DNA of 26,393 bases from CAZFDT01 sp964518335 (GTDB lineage Bacteria > Planctomycetota > Phycisphaerae > Phycisphaerales > Phycisphaeraceae): the NCBI GenBank assembly GCA_964518335.1, contig CAZFDT010000068.1, positions 1 through 26,393 on the forward strand, read 5' to 3'. Both the position numbers and the translations under genes were made by a program. Under the pieces are notes generated by a model, which ran no database searches, was not told the origin of the DNA, and worked only from the letters and a program-made list of their open reading frames with translations. The stretch's first letter is position 1, and every line of letters begins with the position of its first letter. Below are positions 14,417 through 21,694 of this stretch, piece after piece.

Positions 14417-15415
14417 TTATTGAATGTCGGGCACGATGACCTTGGCGCCCATGGTGGCGTACTCGGTCTTGAGGCGGTCGAGCCGTGCCGGGTCGCCGTC
14501 ATAGACGCCGATGACTGCGCCCCCTGAGCCGGCGAACTTCACGCTGGCGCCGCACGACCGGCCGAGCTTCACCAGGCGCTGGTTGCCCTCGCTGATGCGG
14601 ATCAGGCTCGCCCGCAGATCGAAATTGGCGTCCATGAGCGGCCCGATCTCGCCGCCACGACCGACCACGATCAGGTCGCGTGCCTCCTGGGCCAACTGCG
14701 CCCACCGCGCGATCCCGCTCAGCACGTCCGCGTCACCGCGGTTGTACCGGGTGCGCAGATCGTTGTGCGTGATCTCCGTCCCCTCCGCCAGGTTGTCGTG
14801 ATACGCGATGAACATCGGCGGCAGCTTCGCCACCGGCAAAGGCTCGTACGTGCCGTGGCCCTGTGCCGCCATTTTCGCCTTGTCGAAATCCATGAACACC
14901 GCGCCCTCGTACACCTGGATCACCCGGTCCTGCAGCCCCGCCCCGATCCCCAGCTCCTTCAATTCGACATCCAGGATCACCTGCGGCAGCATCGGCTTGG
15001 GCACCTCGACCTCGAAGAACGCCAGCAGCGCCCGCATGGTCGCGCACACGATCGCCGACGATCCGGCGAGCCCGACGCGGATCGGGATGTCGGTGGTGTA
15101 CTCGATCGTGCAGTTGCGGCGGGGCAGGGCGATGCCGTGCTCGATGCAGTAGTCGTGGAATCGCTTGCACGCCGCCTTGATGAGGCGCACGCCCCCGTAG
15201 TAGCCGTAGAGCTTCACGTCCTCGATCAGCCCGTCGAACGACTCGAACTCGAGCACGCCCGGATGCCGCGGCTTGATGACCATCCGCGGGGACTCCCAGC
15301 ATGTCACGCTGGCGGCGAAGTTGCGGACGATCACCGAGATCGTCTTGCCGAAGTAACCGTCGGAGGGGTTGCCGATGAGCCCGGCACGGGCGTACGCCTG
15401 AGTGCGAATGATCAT
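14417..15415 (-). CDS. GHMP kinase, glucuronokinase-like
   Basis: 332-residue GHMP-superfamily small-molecule kinase. N-terminal ARAGLIGNPSDGYFGKTIS (10-27), YGYYGGVRLIKAACKRF (70-86), the ATP loop GLAGSSAIV (115-123), ELGIGAGLQDRVIQVYEG (154-171, with the likely catalytic D163) and C-terminal FAGSGGAVIG (294-303) follow plant glucuronokinase block by block as I recall that family. The expected reaction is D-glucuronate + ATP to glucuronate 1-phosphate. Galactokinase, mevalonate kinase and heptose kinase lack the NPSDGYFGKT version of motif 1. The gene precedes galU by 41 bp on the same strand, suggesting a two-gene operon. Exact substrate is unproven. Confidence 0.82.
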   Translation of the reverse strand: MIIRTQAYARAGLIGNPSDGYFGKTISVIVRNFAASVTCWESPRMVIKPRHPGVLEFESFDGLIEDVKLYGYYGGVRLIKAACKRFHDYCIEHGIALPRRNCTIEYTTDIPIRVGLAGSSAIVCATMRALLAFFEVEVPKPMLPQVILDVELKELGIGAGLQDRVIQVYEGAVFMDFDKAKMAAQGHGTYEPLPVAKLPPMFIAYHDNLAEGTEITHNDLRTRYNRGDADVLSGIARWAQLAQEARDLIVVGRGGEIGPLMDANFDLRASLIRISEGNQRLVKLGRSCGASVKFAGSGGAVIGVYDGDPARLDRLKTEYATMGAKVIVPDIQ

Positions 15416-15471
15416 AAAGAAGCCTGCGTCTCCACCCCCGACTCTTGTCGGCCTGAAAGCGGTTGCGATTC

Positions 15472-15500
15472 ATTGAAGCGGCAACAGGCGCCGGCGTCAA
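15472..15500 (-). promoter_or_regulatory. Candidate promoter of the glucuronokinase-like/galU pair
   Basis: On the minus strand TTGACG (15500-15495), a 17-bp spacer and TTCAAT (15477-15472). This gives a leader of about 50 bases before the ATG at 15415. The -10 box is a weak match. Confidence 0.35.
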
Positions 15501-15550
15501 CAGGTGGGGCGTGTGGGGAGACGCCTGGTTCTGCGACTTATCTCGGGTGT

Positions 15551-18349
15551 TCAGCGCTCGTCCGGGGCGAGTGATTTGTTGAGGACGGCGGGTCCGTTGG
15601 TTTCGCGGAGGCCGACGCGGACGGGGTGGGTGTGAAGGGCGGCGGCGGCGTCGGGGAAGGTGAAGCGGCGGACGATGGACTGACCGGGCTGGAGTTGGGA
15701 GATGATACGTTCCTGTCGGGGGTAGCCGGTGAGGTTGGCGAAGGCGTAGAGGGCGAGGTTGTTGCCGCCGGTGTTGGTGATGAGCATGGTGATGGCGGCG
15801 TCGTCGCGGCCGGTCTGCGGGTTGGTGATGAGGGCGAGGGTGGCGTCGAAGACCACGTCGCGCAGGCCCACCTCCATGTCGGTGGTGAGATCGACGACGT
15901 AGCGCTGGTCGGCGACGAAGTCGAATCGTGCCGACAGGGTTTTGGGCCCGGAGAGTTCGGAGACGGGGAAGGACATCTCGATGGGGAAGTCGGCGGTGGC
16001 GCCGGCGGCGATGGAGAAGAACTGGCGTCGCGGGTTGACCAGCCAGTCGGCGGGCTCGAGGACGTGGAAGTGCCCGCTGATGGTGCGGTTCCAGGGGTTG
16101 GCCAGGCTCAGGACGCGCTGGTGGCGGGTCTGGGTCGATTCGATGAAGGGTCGGTCGAGCTTGAAGGTGGAGCGGAAGAGGGCCAGCGACGGGTCGATGC
16201 CCTCGATGAAGACGGGGGCGTGGGTCAACTGCAGCGTGTGACGGTTGCCCTCGAGGGGAATGGGTTTGCGGTTGCCCCAGAGGTCGATGGCGACGGGCGC
16301 GGCGCCGAGGAACATGGCCAGTTGGTCCTGGCCGGGCTCGGCGGCGCGGTTCCACACGGCCAGGGCGCCGCCGGCGCTGCCGCCGGGCACGCTGTCGAGG
16401 ATCATGCACTCGATGCCCTCGGCCACGTGCAGGCGTCCGACGACGCGGCGGCCGGCCAAGCGGTGGGCCACCGTGGTGAACACGCCCAGCAGCGGGTCGG
16501 GCAGGACCTGGGCGTGGCGCGTGGGTGCGGCGGTCCACGGCCGGGTCAGCGCCAGGCCCCGCGCGCCCGACTCCCAGCCGTGGAGCATGCGCAGCGCCAG
16601 GTCGATCGTCCGCGCCTCGTGGCCCACCGCGTCGGCGCCGGGCTCGCGCAGGTAGAGCCAGAACCGCCCGCGCGGCGGCTCGTGCCATTCGGCCAGGTGC
16701 GCCGCGATCGCCGTCGGTGGGATCGACGGCGGCACGTCCAGGGCGTACTCGGCGTCGGCGGCGGACTCCGTCGGCGTCCGGTCGGCGGCGCGCCGCGTCT
16801 GCGTCAGGCTCCAGGGCAGGACCAGCCGCGGGTCGGGCGCCAGGTCGCGGAACGCCGTGTCGATCGTTGCAGTGAGCCGGTCGGGGTCCGGGTGGTGGAA
16901 CAGTTGCGGGTGCGTGGGCGTGCCGACCTGCCAGCGGCGAACGACCTGGCCCTGGCGCATGAGCACCGGCGCGAGGTAAGGAAGCCACGTCGGCTCGGGA
17001 TGGGCGAACATGCCCGCCGGGTTCTGCGGGTCGATGTCCAGCGCCCGGCCCAGCTCGCGCGGCACGGGGTTGAGGCTCACTGTCACACGCCGGCCCTGCG
17101 CCGCCAGCGTCGAAAGCACGCCGTCGAGCCGCTCCTGCTGCTGCTCGACGCTCGCCAGCGTCGTGCCCTCCGACCACGCGCTGACCACGGTCGCGTCCAG
17201 GCCCGCGCCCGCCAGCAGTGGCGCGAGCAGGTCCATCTCGTTCTCATCGACACCCTCGGCGTTGATGGCGAAGCGGTCCACGTCGTGAACGTCCAGGCCC
17301 GGCTCGGGCGCCAGCCACAGGAGGGCGCCGAGGGTGCGTGCGATCGGGGCGGGGGGCGTGCGTGCGTCGGCGTCGGGGCCGCGGCGCTCGCGCACCTGCA
17401 TGTCGATGAGGAACCAACCATGGCGAGGCCAGGGCGGGGTCCAGCGCCACACGGGCGGCGCGCCGTGGCCGATCTCGCGCTGCATCGACGCGACGAGACT
17501 CATGGTGTGGTCGTAGATGGCGACGTTGGCGAGCATGGCCTGGCCGGTGAGGTCGCGCACCTCCATGTGCAGCTCGGGCGGGCGGGTCTGGCGGAGAATG
17601 TTGACGGGGCTTGCGGTGTTGACCTCGACGTGGGGAAGCTGCCACACGCCGATGTCGTCGAACCACGCGCCGCCGCGCACTTCCTGGTACACGACCTGGT
17701 GGGGACCCAGGGGCGAGCCGACGAGTTCGTCGGGCTGCTGCAGGATGAGTTCCAGGCCGATGTAGGCCGCTTCGTTGAAGTCGCCCATGAGCCGGACGGT
17801 GACGTCCTGCCAGGCGCCGTCGGTCTGAATGGGTTCGCTGGCGGCGCGGCTGGCGTGGATGACGTGGCCGCGCACGTCGATGAAGTAGGCGACGATGACG
17901 GCGCGGGCGTGTTGCAGTGGATCGGTGCGAACGGAGGCGGTGATGAGGTAGTCGCTGTGGGGTACGGCGGTGAGGGCGCCGGCTTCGAGGAAGGCGCCGG
18001 CGCTGCCGCCGTTGAGGCCCAGGTGGAAGCTGTGCTCGTCGCTGACGTGGTGTTGGCGGTCGAAGGCGACGAAGCTGTGGGGTCCGAAGCCGGCGCGACG
18101 GGTCTGGGCGTCGTGCATGGGGACGCGCATGAAGTTGGCGTCGTCGGTCTGCGGGAGGCGGCCGACGACGTACCAGTGCATGGGCATCGACTCGAAGTTG
18201 CCGAGCTTCCGCTCCTCGAAGTCGAACAGATGCACCAGCCGTCGCGATCGCAGACCGGGGGCGGCGTCCTGGCCCGCCCAGACGATCGCCCCGCCCGTCA
18301 GTGCGAGCACCCCGGCGCAGACCCCAACCATGCGGACCAGGCGATCCAT
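15551..18349 (-). CDS. Large exported protein, possibly glycan-related, of unknown function
   Basis: 932 residues. A signal peptide covers about 1-26 (MDRLVRMVGVCAGVLALTGG, then AIVWAG). The mature N-terminus LFDFEERKLGNFESMPMHWY opens a beta-sandwich of about 200 residues like carbohydrate-binding modules of secreted planctomycete proteins. A middle region (about 340-700) with alternating strand/helix text such as DVHDVDRFAINAEGVDENEM and RLDGVLSTLAAQGRRVTVSL may be a TIM-barrel-like fold; I could not identify a clan GH-A acid/base and nucleophile pair. The last 200 residues look like stacked Ig-like domains. No anchor or PEP-CTERM tail. Gene order places it just downstream of a PEP-CTERM gene on the same strand (45-bp gap), so they may be co-transcribed. 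Confidence 0.8.
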   Translation of the reverse strand: MDRLVRMVGVCAGVLALTGGAIVWAGQDAAPGLRSRRLVHLFDFEERKLGNFESMPMHWYVVGRLPQTDDANFMRVPMHDAQTRRAGFGPHSFVAFDRQHHVSDEHSFHLGLNGGSAGAFLEAGALTAVPHSDYLITASVRTDPLQHARAVIVAYFIDVRGHVIHASRAASEPIQTDGAWQDVTVRLMGDFNEAAYIGLELILQQPDELVGSPLGPHQVVYQEVRGGAWFDDIGVWQLPHVEVNTASPVNILRQTRPPELHMEVRDLTGQAMLANVAIYDHTMSLVASMQREIGHGAPPVWRWTPPWPRHGWFLIDMQVRERRGPDADARTPPAPIARTLGALLWLAPEPGLDVHDVDRFAINAEGVDENEMDLLAPLLAGAGLDATVVSAWSEGTTLASVEQQQERLDGVLSTLAAQGRRVTVSLNPVPRELGRALDIDPQNPAGMFAHPEPTWLPYLAPVLMRQGQVVRRWQVGTPTHPQLFHHPDPDRLTATIDTAFRDLAPDPRLVLPWSLTQTRRAADRTPTESAADAEYALDVPPSIPPTAIAAHLAEWHEPPRGRFWLYLREPGADAVGHEARTIDLALRMLHGWESGARGLALTRPWTAAPTRHAQVLPDPLLGVFTTVAHRLAGRRVVGRLHVAEGIECMILDSVPGGSAGGALAVWNRAAEPGQDQLAMFLGAAPVAIDLWGNRKPIPLEGNRHTLQLTHAPVFIEGIDPSLALFRSTFKLDRPFIESTQTRHQRVLSLANPWNRTISGHFHVLEPADWLVNPRRQFFSIAAGATADFPIEMSFPVSELSGPKTLSARFDFVADQRYVVDLTTDMEVGLRDVVFDATLALITNPQTGRDDAAITMLITNTGGNNLALYAFANLTGYPRQERIISQLQPGQSIVRRFTFPDAAAALHTHPVRVGLRETNGPAVLNKSLAPDER

Positions 18350-18394
18350 GTCCCAGTTATCGGATTCACCCAGTGCCCCCGTGCAAAAGACGCG

Positions 18395-19165
18395 TCAGCG
18401 GCGACGATGCCGGCGGCGCGCCAGCAGCAGAAGCGACAGGCCCGCCAAGGTCAGCGTGGCGGGCTCGGGGACGATCTGGCCGCTGCGGATCACGAAGCTG
18501 TCCAGCCACGCCTGACCGCTGCTGACGGCATAGCCGCTGCCGCGGGCGCCGAAGGAGACGAGCAGGTCGTCGGCGTTCCAGACGCCGCGGACGGTGTCCT
18601 GCAGGACGTAGCTGGCGTCGCCCTCGAGGGCCAGCGTCAGGTCGTCGCCGAGGGCGTCGTAGGCGATGACGAACGTGCCGGTGGCGGCGCCGAAGCCCAG
18701 GGCCTGGGTGTCTTGCGTGTCGTCGGTGCGATAGGCCGCGCCCAGGGCCGACACGGTTCCGAAGCCGGTGTTGAAGTAGCCGAAAGCGATCGCCGCCGAG
18801 TCGGTCCCGTCCAGGTCGCGTCCGACGCCCAGGGCCAGGGCGAGGCTGTCGCCGGTAACGCCGATCGAGGTGAACCCGGTGAAGCTGTAGTCGATGGCGA
18901 TCTCGAAATCTGCGTCGGTCGAGAGTCGGAACCCCGCCGGACCGTTGCTCAGGTAGAGCGCGTCGTTGGTGGACACGCCCACGGTTGTGGCAATCGTCTC
19001 GAGGCGCTGATTCTGCTCGACCACGTCGAGCACGCCCGGGGCGTCGATCACGGTGGACCACGACGGGGCGATCGCGTTGTCGTTGAAGTCGTCGTCCGCG
19101 GCCCAGGCGCTGGCGCCGCACAGAAACACCAGCACCGCCGTCCAACAAACAGTTCGATTTGTCAT
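18395..19165 (-). CDS. PEP-CTERM exported protein
   Basis: 256 residues. The signal peptide ends at SAWA (about residue 22). The mature part begins DDDFNDNAIAPSWSTV and continues as a LamG/concanavalin-type sandwich (FEIAIDYSFTGF, AWLDSFVIRSG), a fold often used for glycan binding. The tail is VPEPATLTLAGLSLLLLAR followed by RRHRRR, a textbook PEP-CTERM signal. GGGAGGGG stands about 7 bp upstream of the ATG at 19165. It lies upstream of the 932-residue exported protein and is divergent from a small zinc-ribbon gene. Confidence 0.88.
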   Translation of the reverse strand: MTNRTVCWTAVLVFLCGASAWAADDDFNDNAIAPSWSTVIDAPGVLDVVEQNQRLETIATTVGVSTNDALYLSNGPAGFRLSTDADFEIAIDYSFTGFTSIGVTGDSLALALGVGRDLDGTDSAAIAFGYFNTGFGTVSALGAAYRTDDTQDTQALGFGAATGTFVIAYDALGDDLTLALEGDASYVLQDTVRGVWNADDLLVSFGARGSGYAVSSGQAWLDSFVIRSGQIVPEPATLTLAGLSLLLLARRRHRRR

Positions 19166-19198
19166 GGGCTTTCCCCTCCCGTACGCACGAAGAGTAGC

Positions 19199-19227
19199 AT
19201 TGTACCTACGTGGCGGAGCTGGACCAA
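19199..19227 (-). promoter_or_regulatory. Candidate promoter of the PEP-CTERM gene at 18395-19165
   Basis: On the minus strand TTGGTC (19227-19222), a 17-bp spacer and TACAAT (19204-19199), giving a leader of roughly 27 bases that contains the strong Shine-Dalgarno. It overlaps the first codons of the divergent gene at 19210. Confidence 0.42.
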
Positions 19228-19443
19228 ATCACCAAGCGAATCTGCGCCGCGTGCTCGCGCCAGGTCGATCTGGGCGCCGGGCACACGCGCACCGGCTGGG
19301 GCCGCCTGCGCTCGCTGAGGCCGACCCGGTTCATCTGCAACGATTGCGCCGATCGGCGCGCCATCCGCACCCTCATCGCCATCGGCGTCATGCTGGCCCT
19401 CGGCGGCCTGCTCGCCTGGCTGACGGGCTGGCCGCTGCGGTGA
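19210..19443 (+). CDS. Small zinc-ribbon membrane protein
   Basis: 77 residues starting at GTG 19210. Two CxxC knuckles, C12-A-A-C15 and C43-N-D-C46, separated by 27 residues suggest a treble-clef or zinc-ribbon fold. Residues about 52-71 (AIRTLIAIGVMLALGGLLAW) form one transmembrane helix, so the zinc domain should sit in the cytoplasm next to the membrane. No Shine-Dalgarno is obvious, and the start lies inside the divergent promoter region. The protein is too short to assign; the paired cysteines and membrane helix argue for a real gene. Confidence 0.6.
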   Translation: MAELDQITKRICAACSRQVDLGAGHTRTGWGRLRSLRPTRFICNDCADRRAIRTLIAIGVMLALGGLLAWLTGWPLR

Positions 19444-19472
19444 TTAGAGAGATGTGACTCAGGTCTGATCCA

Positions 19473-20033
19473 TCACACGCCCGCCTTTGCGAAGACAGCT
19501 TCGATCTTCTCAACCGTCGCCGACTGGGGTTTGTGCTTGGCGCTTTCGAGTCGGCTGATCGTCTCGGTGCTCACCTTGGCACGCTTTGCCAACTGCTCCT
19601 GCGTCCACCCCGCGGCAAGCCGGCGCGTGATGATTTCCCGTGCGATTGACACGCGGATGAACTCCATGGCGGGCCGACTGCCATCCTTTGCGGCCGGCGG
19701 ATAGGCGGGCAGGGCCTGTCCGGCAGCGCGTGCCATCAGTTGCTCGTACTCGTCCTTGGGGAGGACGACGAACGGCTGGTCCTTGATGCGGATGGTTGCG
19801 GCAGCGGTCATAGGCATTTCCTTCCACTCAGCATCGGCGTCGCGTCGATCGGCAATCCGTACGATGTGAACCTCATCGTCGCTCTTGAGCCGGAAAATCA
19901 CCCTGTAGTCGCCCGTGCGGATGCGAGCATGATGTTTCCACTCCCCCGTGAGCCACTTGACACCGCTCACTCTCGGCCACTTCTCCAGTCGCTCAATGAT
20001 GTCGCCGACCCGGGCACGGATACTCGCGGGCAA
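19473..20033 (-). CDS. RelE/ParE-type toxin fused in frame to an XRE-type HTH antitoxin
   Basis: A continuous 186-residue frame. Residues 1-70 are most of a RelE-superfamily toxin (PASIRARVGDIIERLEKWP, HHARIRTGDYRVIFRLKSDD, EVHIVRIADRRDA). From M73 or M75 the sequence is a typical antitoxin: ATIRIKDQPFVVLPKDEYEQ, then an XRE helix-turn-helix at 138-182 (WTQEQLAKRAKVSTETISRL). No stop separates the two halves. The only in-frame start before the toxin body is TTG at 20033, which removes about 16 N-terminal residues. If the antitoxin is translated alone it starts at ATG 19817 or 19811 (112-114 residues). A working fusion, an antitoxin with a dead toxin, and a sequencing error are all possible. 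Confidence 0.7.
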   Translation of the reverse strand: MPASIRARVGDIIERLEKWPRVSGVKWLTGEWKHHARIRTGDYRVIFRLKSDDEVHIVRIADRRDADAEWKEMPMTAAATIRIKDQPFVVLPKDEYEQLMARAAGQALPAYPPAAKDGSRPAMEFIRVSIAREIITRRLAAGWTQEQLAKRAKVSTETISRLESAKHKPQSATVEKIEAVFAKAGV

Positions 20034-20077
20034 TCGACTAATTACTCTTGAGCTGCGGCGTCGATAGTCACCGTCAT
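20034..20077 (-). pseudogene. Out-of-frame N-terminus of the RelE-like toxin
   Basis: An ATG at 20077 opens MTVTIDAAAQE and stops at TAA (20044-20042). A shift of -1 after AAAQ continues as RVISRLPASIRARV, which reads as a normal RelE-type N-terminus of about 16 residues joined to the toxin body. The frame break is near 20050. I see no canonical slippery heptamer, so a single-base indel is more likely than programmed frameshifting. Confidence 0.5.
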
Positions 20078-20135
20078 TGACGGATCGTATCGTGCTTGCT
20101 GGTTCTATCAGGTTTGTCGACCGAAGCGGGAGGGG

Positions 20136-21227
20136 TCACGCCTGCGGAAGGGCCGCCAGGCGATCGGCGCGGTCCTTGGCGACGAGGGCGGCGACGACGT
20201 CGGCCAGGTCGCCGGTGAGGAGCCTGGGCAGCGGAAACGTGCCGTCGGCCAGGCGGTGGTCCACTGCAATGTTTTCCTTGAAGCGGTAGGTGCGGATGCG
20301 CTCGCTGCGGTCGCCCGAACCGATCATCTTCGAGCGCTGGGCGGCGCGCTCGGCGACCTTCTGACGCTGGAAGTGGTCATACACGCGGGCGCGCAGCACC
20401 TGCCACGCGCGGGCGCGGTTCTGCTGCTGGCTCTTGCTCTCCTGCATCCGCACCTCGATGCCGGTGGGGATGTGCACCATCTTCACCGCGGTGGCGACCT
20501 TGTTGACGTTCTGCCCGCCGGGGCCTTGGGCGGTGGTGATGTCCATCTTCACGTCGCTGTCGGGGATGTGGATCTGCACGTCCTCGGGCTCGGGCAGCAC
20601 GGCCACGGTGCAGGTGCTGGTGTGGATGCGGCCCTGGGCCTCGGTCGCGGGCACACGCTTGACACAGTGGACCCCGCCCTCGTAGCCCAGGCCCTGCCAT
20701 ACGCCGGGGCCTTCGACCGCCGCGGTGGCGTGACGCAGACCACCCATCTCGCCCCCGGCGAACTCCAGCACCTCGAACTTCCAGCCCCGCAGGTCGGCGA
20801 AACGCTGGTACATCTCGAACACCTCGCCGGCCCACAACGCCGCCTCCGCTCCGCCGGCGCCGGCACGAACCTCCAGGATCACCGCGCCCACCGCCGCGTC
20901 GTCGGCCGTCACCAGCTCGTTGCCGATCGACTCCAGCAGCGACGCCGCCTCCGCTTCGAGCTGCGGCAGTTCCTCTCGCGCCAGCGCCGCCAGTTCCGCG
21001 TCGCCGGAGGCGATCACCTGCCGGTGCTCGTCGATGTCGGCCGCGAGCTTGCGATAGCGGCGGTAACGCCCGACCAGGTCCTCGATCGCCGCACGCTTGA
21101 CCGCCAGGGCATGCACCTTGCGGTGGTCGGCGATGACATCGGGATCGACAAGCTGGCGCTCGAGCTCGTCGAACTGGGCGGCAAGGGCGTCGAGCTTGGC
21201 GAGGAGGTTGGAGGGGGCGGGGGACAT
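20136..21227 (-). CDS. prfA: Peptide chain release factor 1
   Basis: 363-residue class I release factor that recognises UAA and UAG and triggers peptidyl-tRNA hydrolysis. The codon-recognition motif is PAT at 193-195 (P-x-T marks RF1; RF2 has SPF), and the catalytic GGQ is at 237-239 in GPGGQNVNK. The segment GSGDRSERIRTYRF (303-316) is also diagnostic. The ATG at 21227 is preferred to a TTG at 21245 because it gives the family length; no Shine-Dalgarno is present, and an AACGCNNN octamer repeat abuts the start instead. It follows rpmE by 102 bp, a widespread gene pair. Confidence 0.96.
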   Translation of the reverse strand: MSPAPSNLLAKLDALAAQFDELERQLVDPDVIADHRKVHALAVKRAAIEDLVGRYRRYRKLAADIDEHRQVIASGDAELAALAREELPQLEAEAASLLESIGNELVTADDAAVGAVILEVRAGAGGAEAALWAGEVFEMYQRFADLRGWKFEVLEFAGGEMGGLRHATAAVEGPGVWQGLGYEGGVHCVKRVPATEAQGRIHTSTCTVAVLPEPEDVQIHIPDSDVKMDITTAQGPGGQNVNKVATAVKMVHIPTGIEVRMQESKSQQQNRARAWQVLRARVYDHFQRQKVAERAAQRSKMIGSGDRSERIRTYRFKENIAVDHRLADGTFPLPRLLTGDLADVVAALVAKDRADRLAALPQA

Positions 21228-21259
21228 AACGCTAGAACGCCGCAACGCCAGAACGCTAA
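21228..21259. repeat. Octamer tandem repeat AACGCNNN, four copies, at the prfA start
   Basis: Plus-strand units AACGCTAG, AACGCCGC, AACGCCAG, AACGCTAA run without a break from 21228 to 21259; on the coding strand of prfA this reads GCGTT plus three variable bases, repeated up to the ATG. Only the first five bases of each unit are conserved. It occupies the position where a ribosome binding site would be. Confidence 0.75.
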
Positions 21260-21329
21260 AACCTCAAGGCCATCAGCGCAGAAAAACACCGCTGGCGTTG
21301 ATGCCCGCGGTGTGGGGGGTGCAATACAG

Positions 21330-21611
21330 CTAAGCCTTGGCGGCGGGCTTCTTGCCGGAGGCGAAGTAATTGCCGCTGAACTTCTTCTGGAACTTCTCGA
21401 CGCGACCGGCGGTATCGACGAACTTCTGCTTGCCGGTGAAGAACGGGTGGCTGGCGGCCGAGATATCGACCTTCACCAGCGGGTACTCCAGGCCGTCCTC
21501 CCACTTGATCGTGCCGTGACCCTGCATGGTCGAGCGGGTGAGGAAGGCGAAGTTGGCCGCAACGTCCTGGAAGACGACCGGGCGATAGTCGGGGTGGGTG
21601 TCGGGCTTCAT
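21330..21611 (-). CDS. rpmE: 50S ribosomal protein L31, type B (zinc-free form)
   Basis: 93 residues beginning MKPDTHPDYRPVVFQD, with AFLTRST, WEDGLEYPLVKVDISAASHP and FFTGKQKFVDTAGRVEKFQK, the standard blocks of bL31. There is no cysteine at all, so this is the C-minus (type B) form that does not bind zinc. It ends in an Ala/Lys-rich tail. The ATG at 21611 gives the conserved N-terminus; the longer frame upstream does not match the family. Divergent from the aminotransferase gene and upstream of prfA. Confidence 0.95.
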   Translation of the reverse strand: MKPDTHPDYRPVVFQDVAANFAFLTRSTMQGHGTIKWEDGLEYPLVKVDISAASHPFFTGKQKFVDTAGRVEKFQKKFSGNYFASGKKPAAKA

Positions 21612-21651
21612 GGCGTGTCTCTGCAATCGGCGGTGATGAATCGAGCCAAGT

Positions 21652-21680
21652 ATCATACGCGACTGTCAACCGGGACGCAA
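21652..21680 (-). promoter_or_regulatory. Candidate rpmE promoter
   Basis: On the minus strand TTGCGT (21680-21675), a 17-bp spacer and TATGAT (21657-21652), predicting a leader of about 34 bases. A TTGACA inside the spacer has no matching -10. Confidence 0.4.
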
Positions 21681-21694
21681 AAGCGAGGTACGTG

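Noticed and set aside
15426..15526. Distant inverted repeat GCGTCTCC/GGAGACGC flanking the promoter of the GHMP kinase gene
   Set aside because: The arms are about 85 bp apart and only 8 bp long; could be chance in GC-rich DNA.
14733..17177. 814-codon minus-strand frame in another phase of the 932-residue gene
   Set aside because: Arg/Pro-rich text typical of a shifted frame; its 3' part is a frame-shifted copy of the GHMP kinase gene.
15626..19318. 1230-codon plus-strand open frame
   Set aside because: Low-complexity Gly/Val/Asp/His text antisense to the 932-residue exported protein and the PEP-CTERM protein, both of which have signal peptides and ribosome binding sites. A GC-driven shadow.
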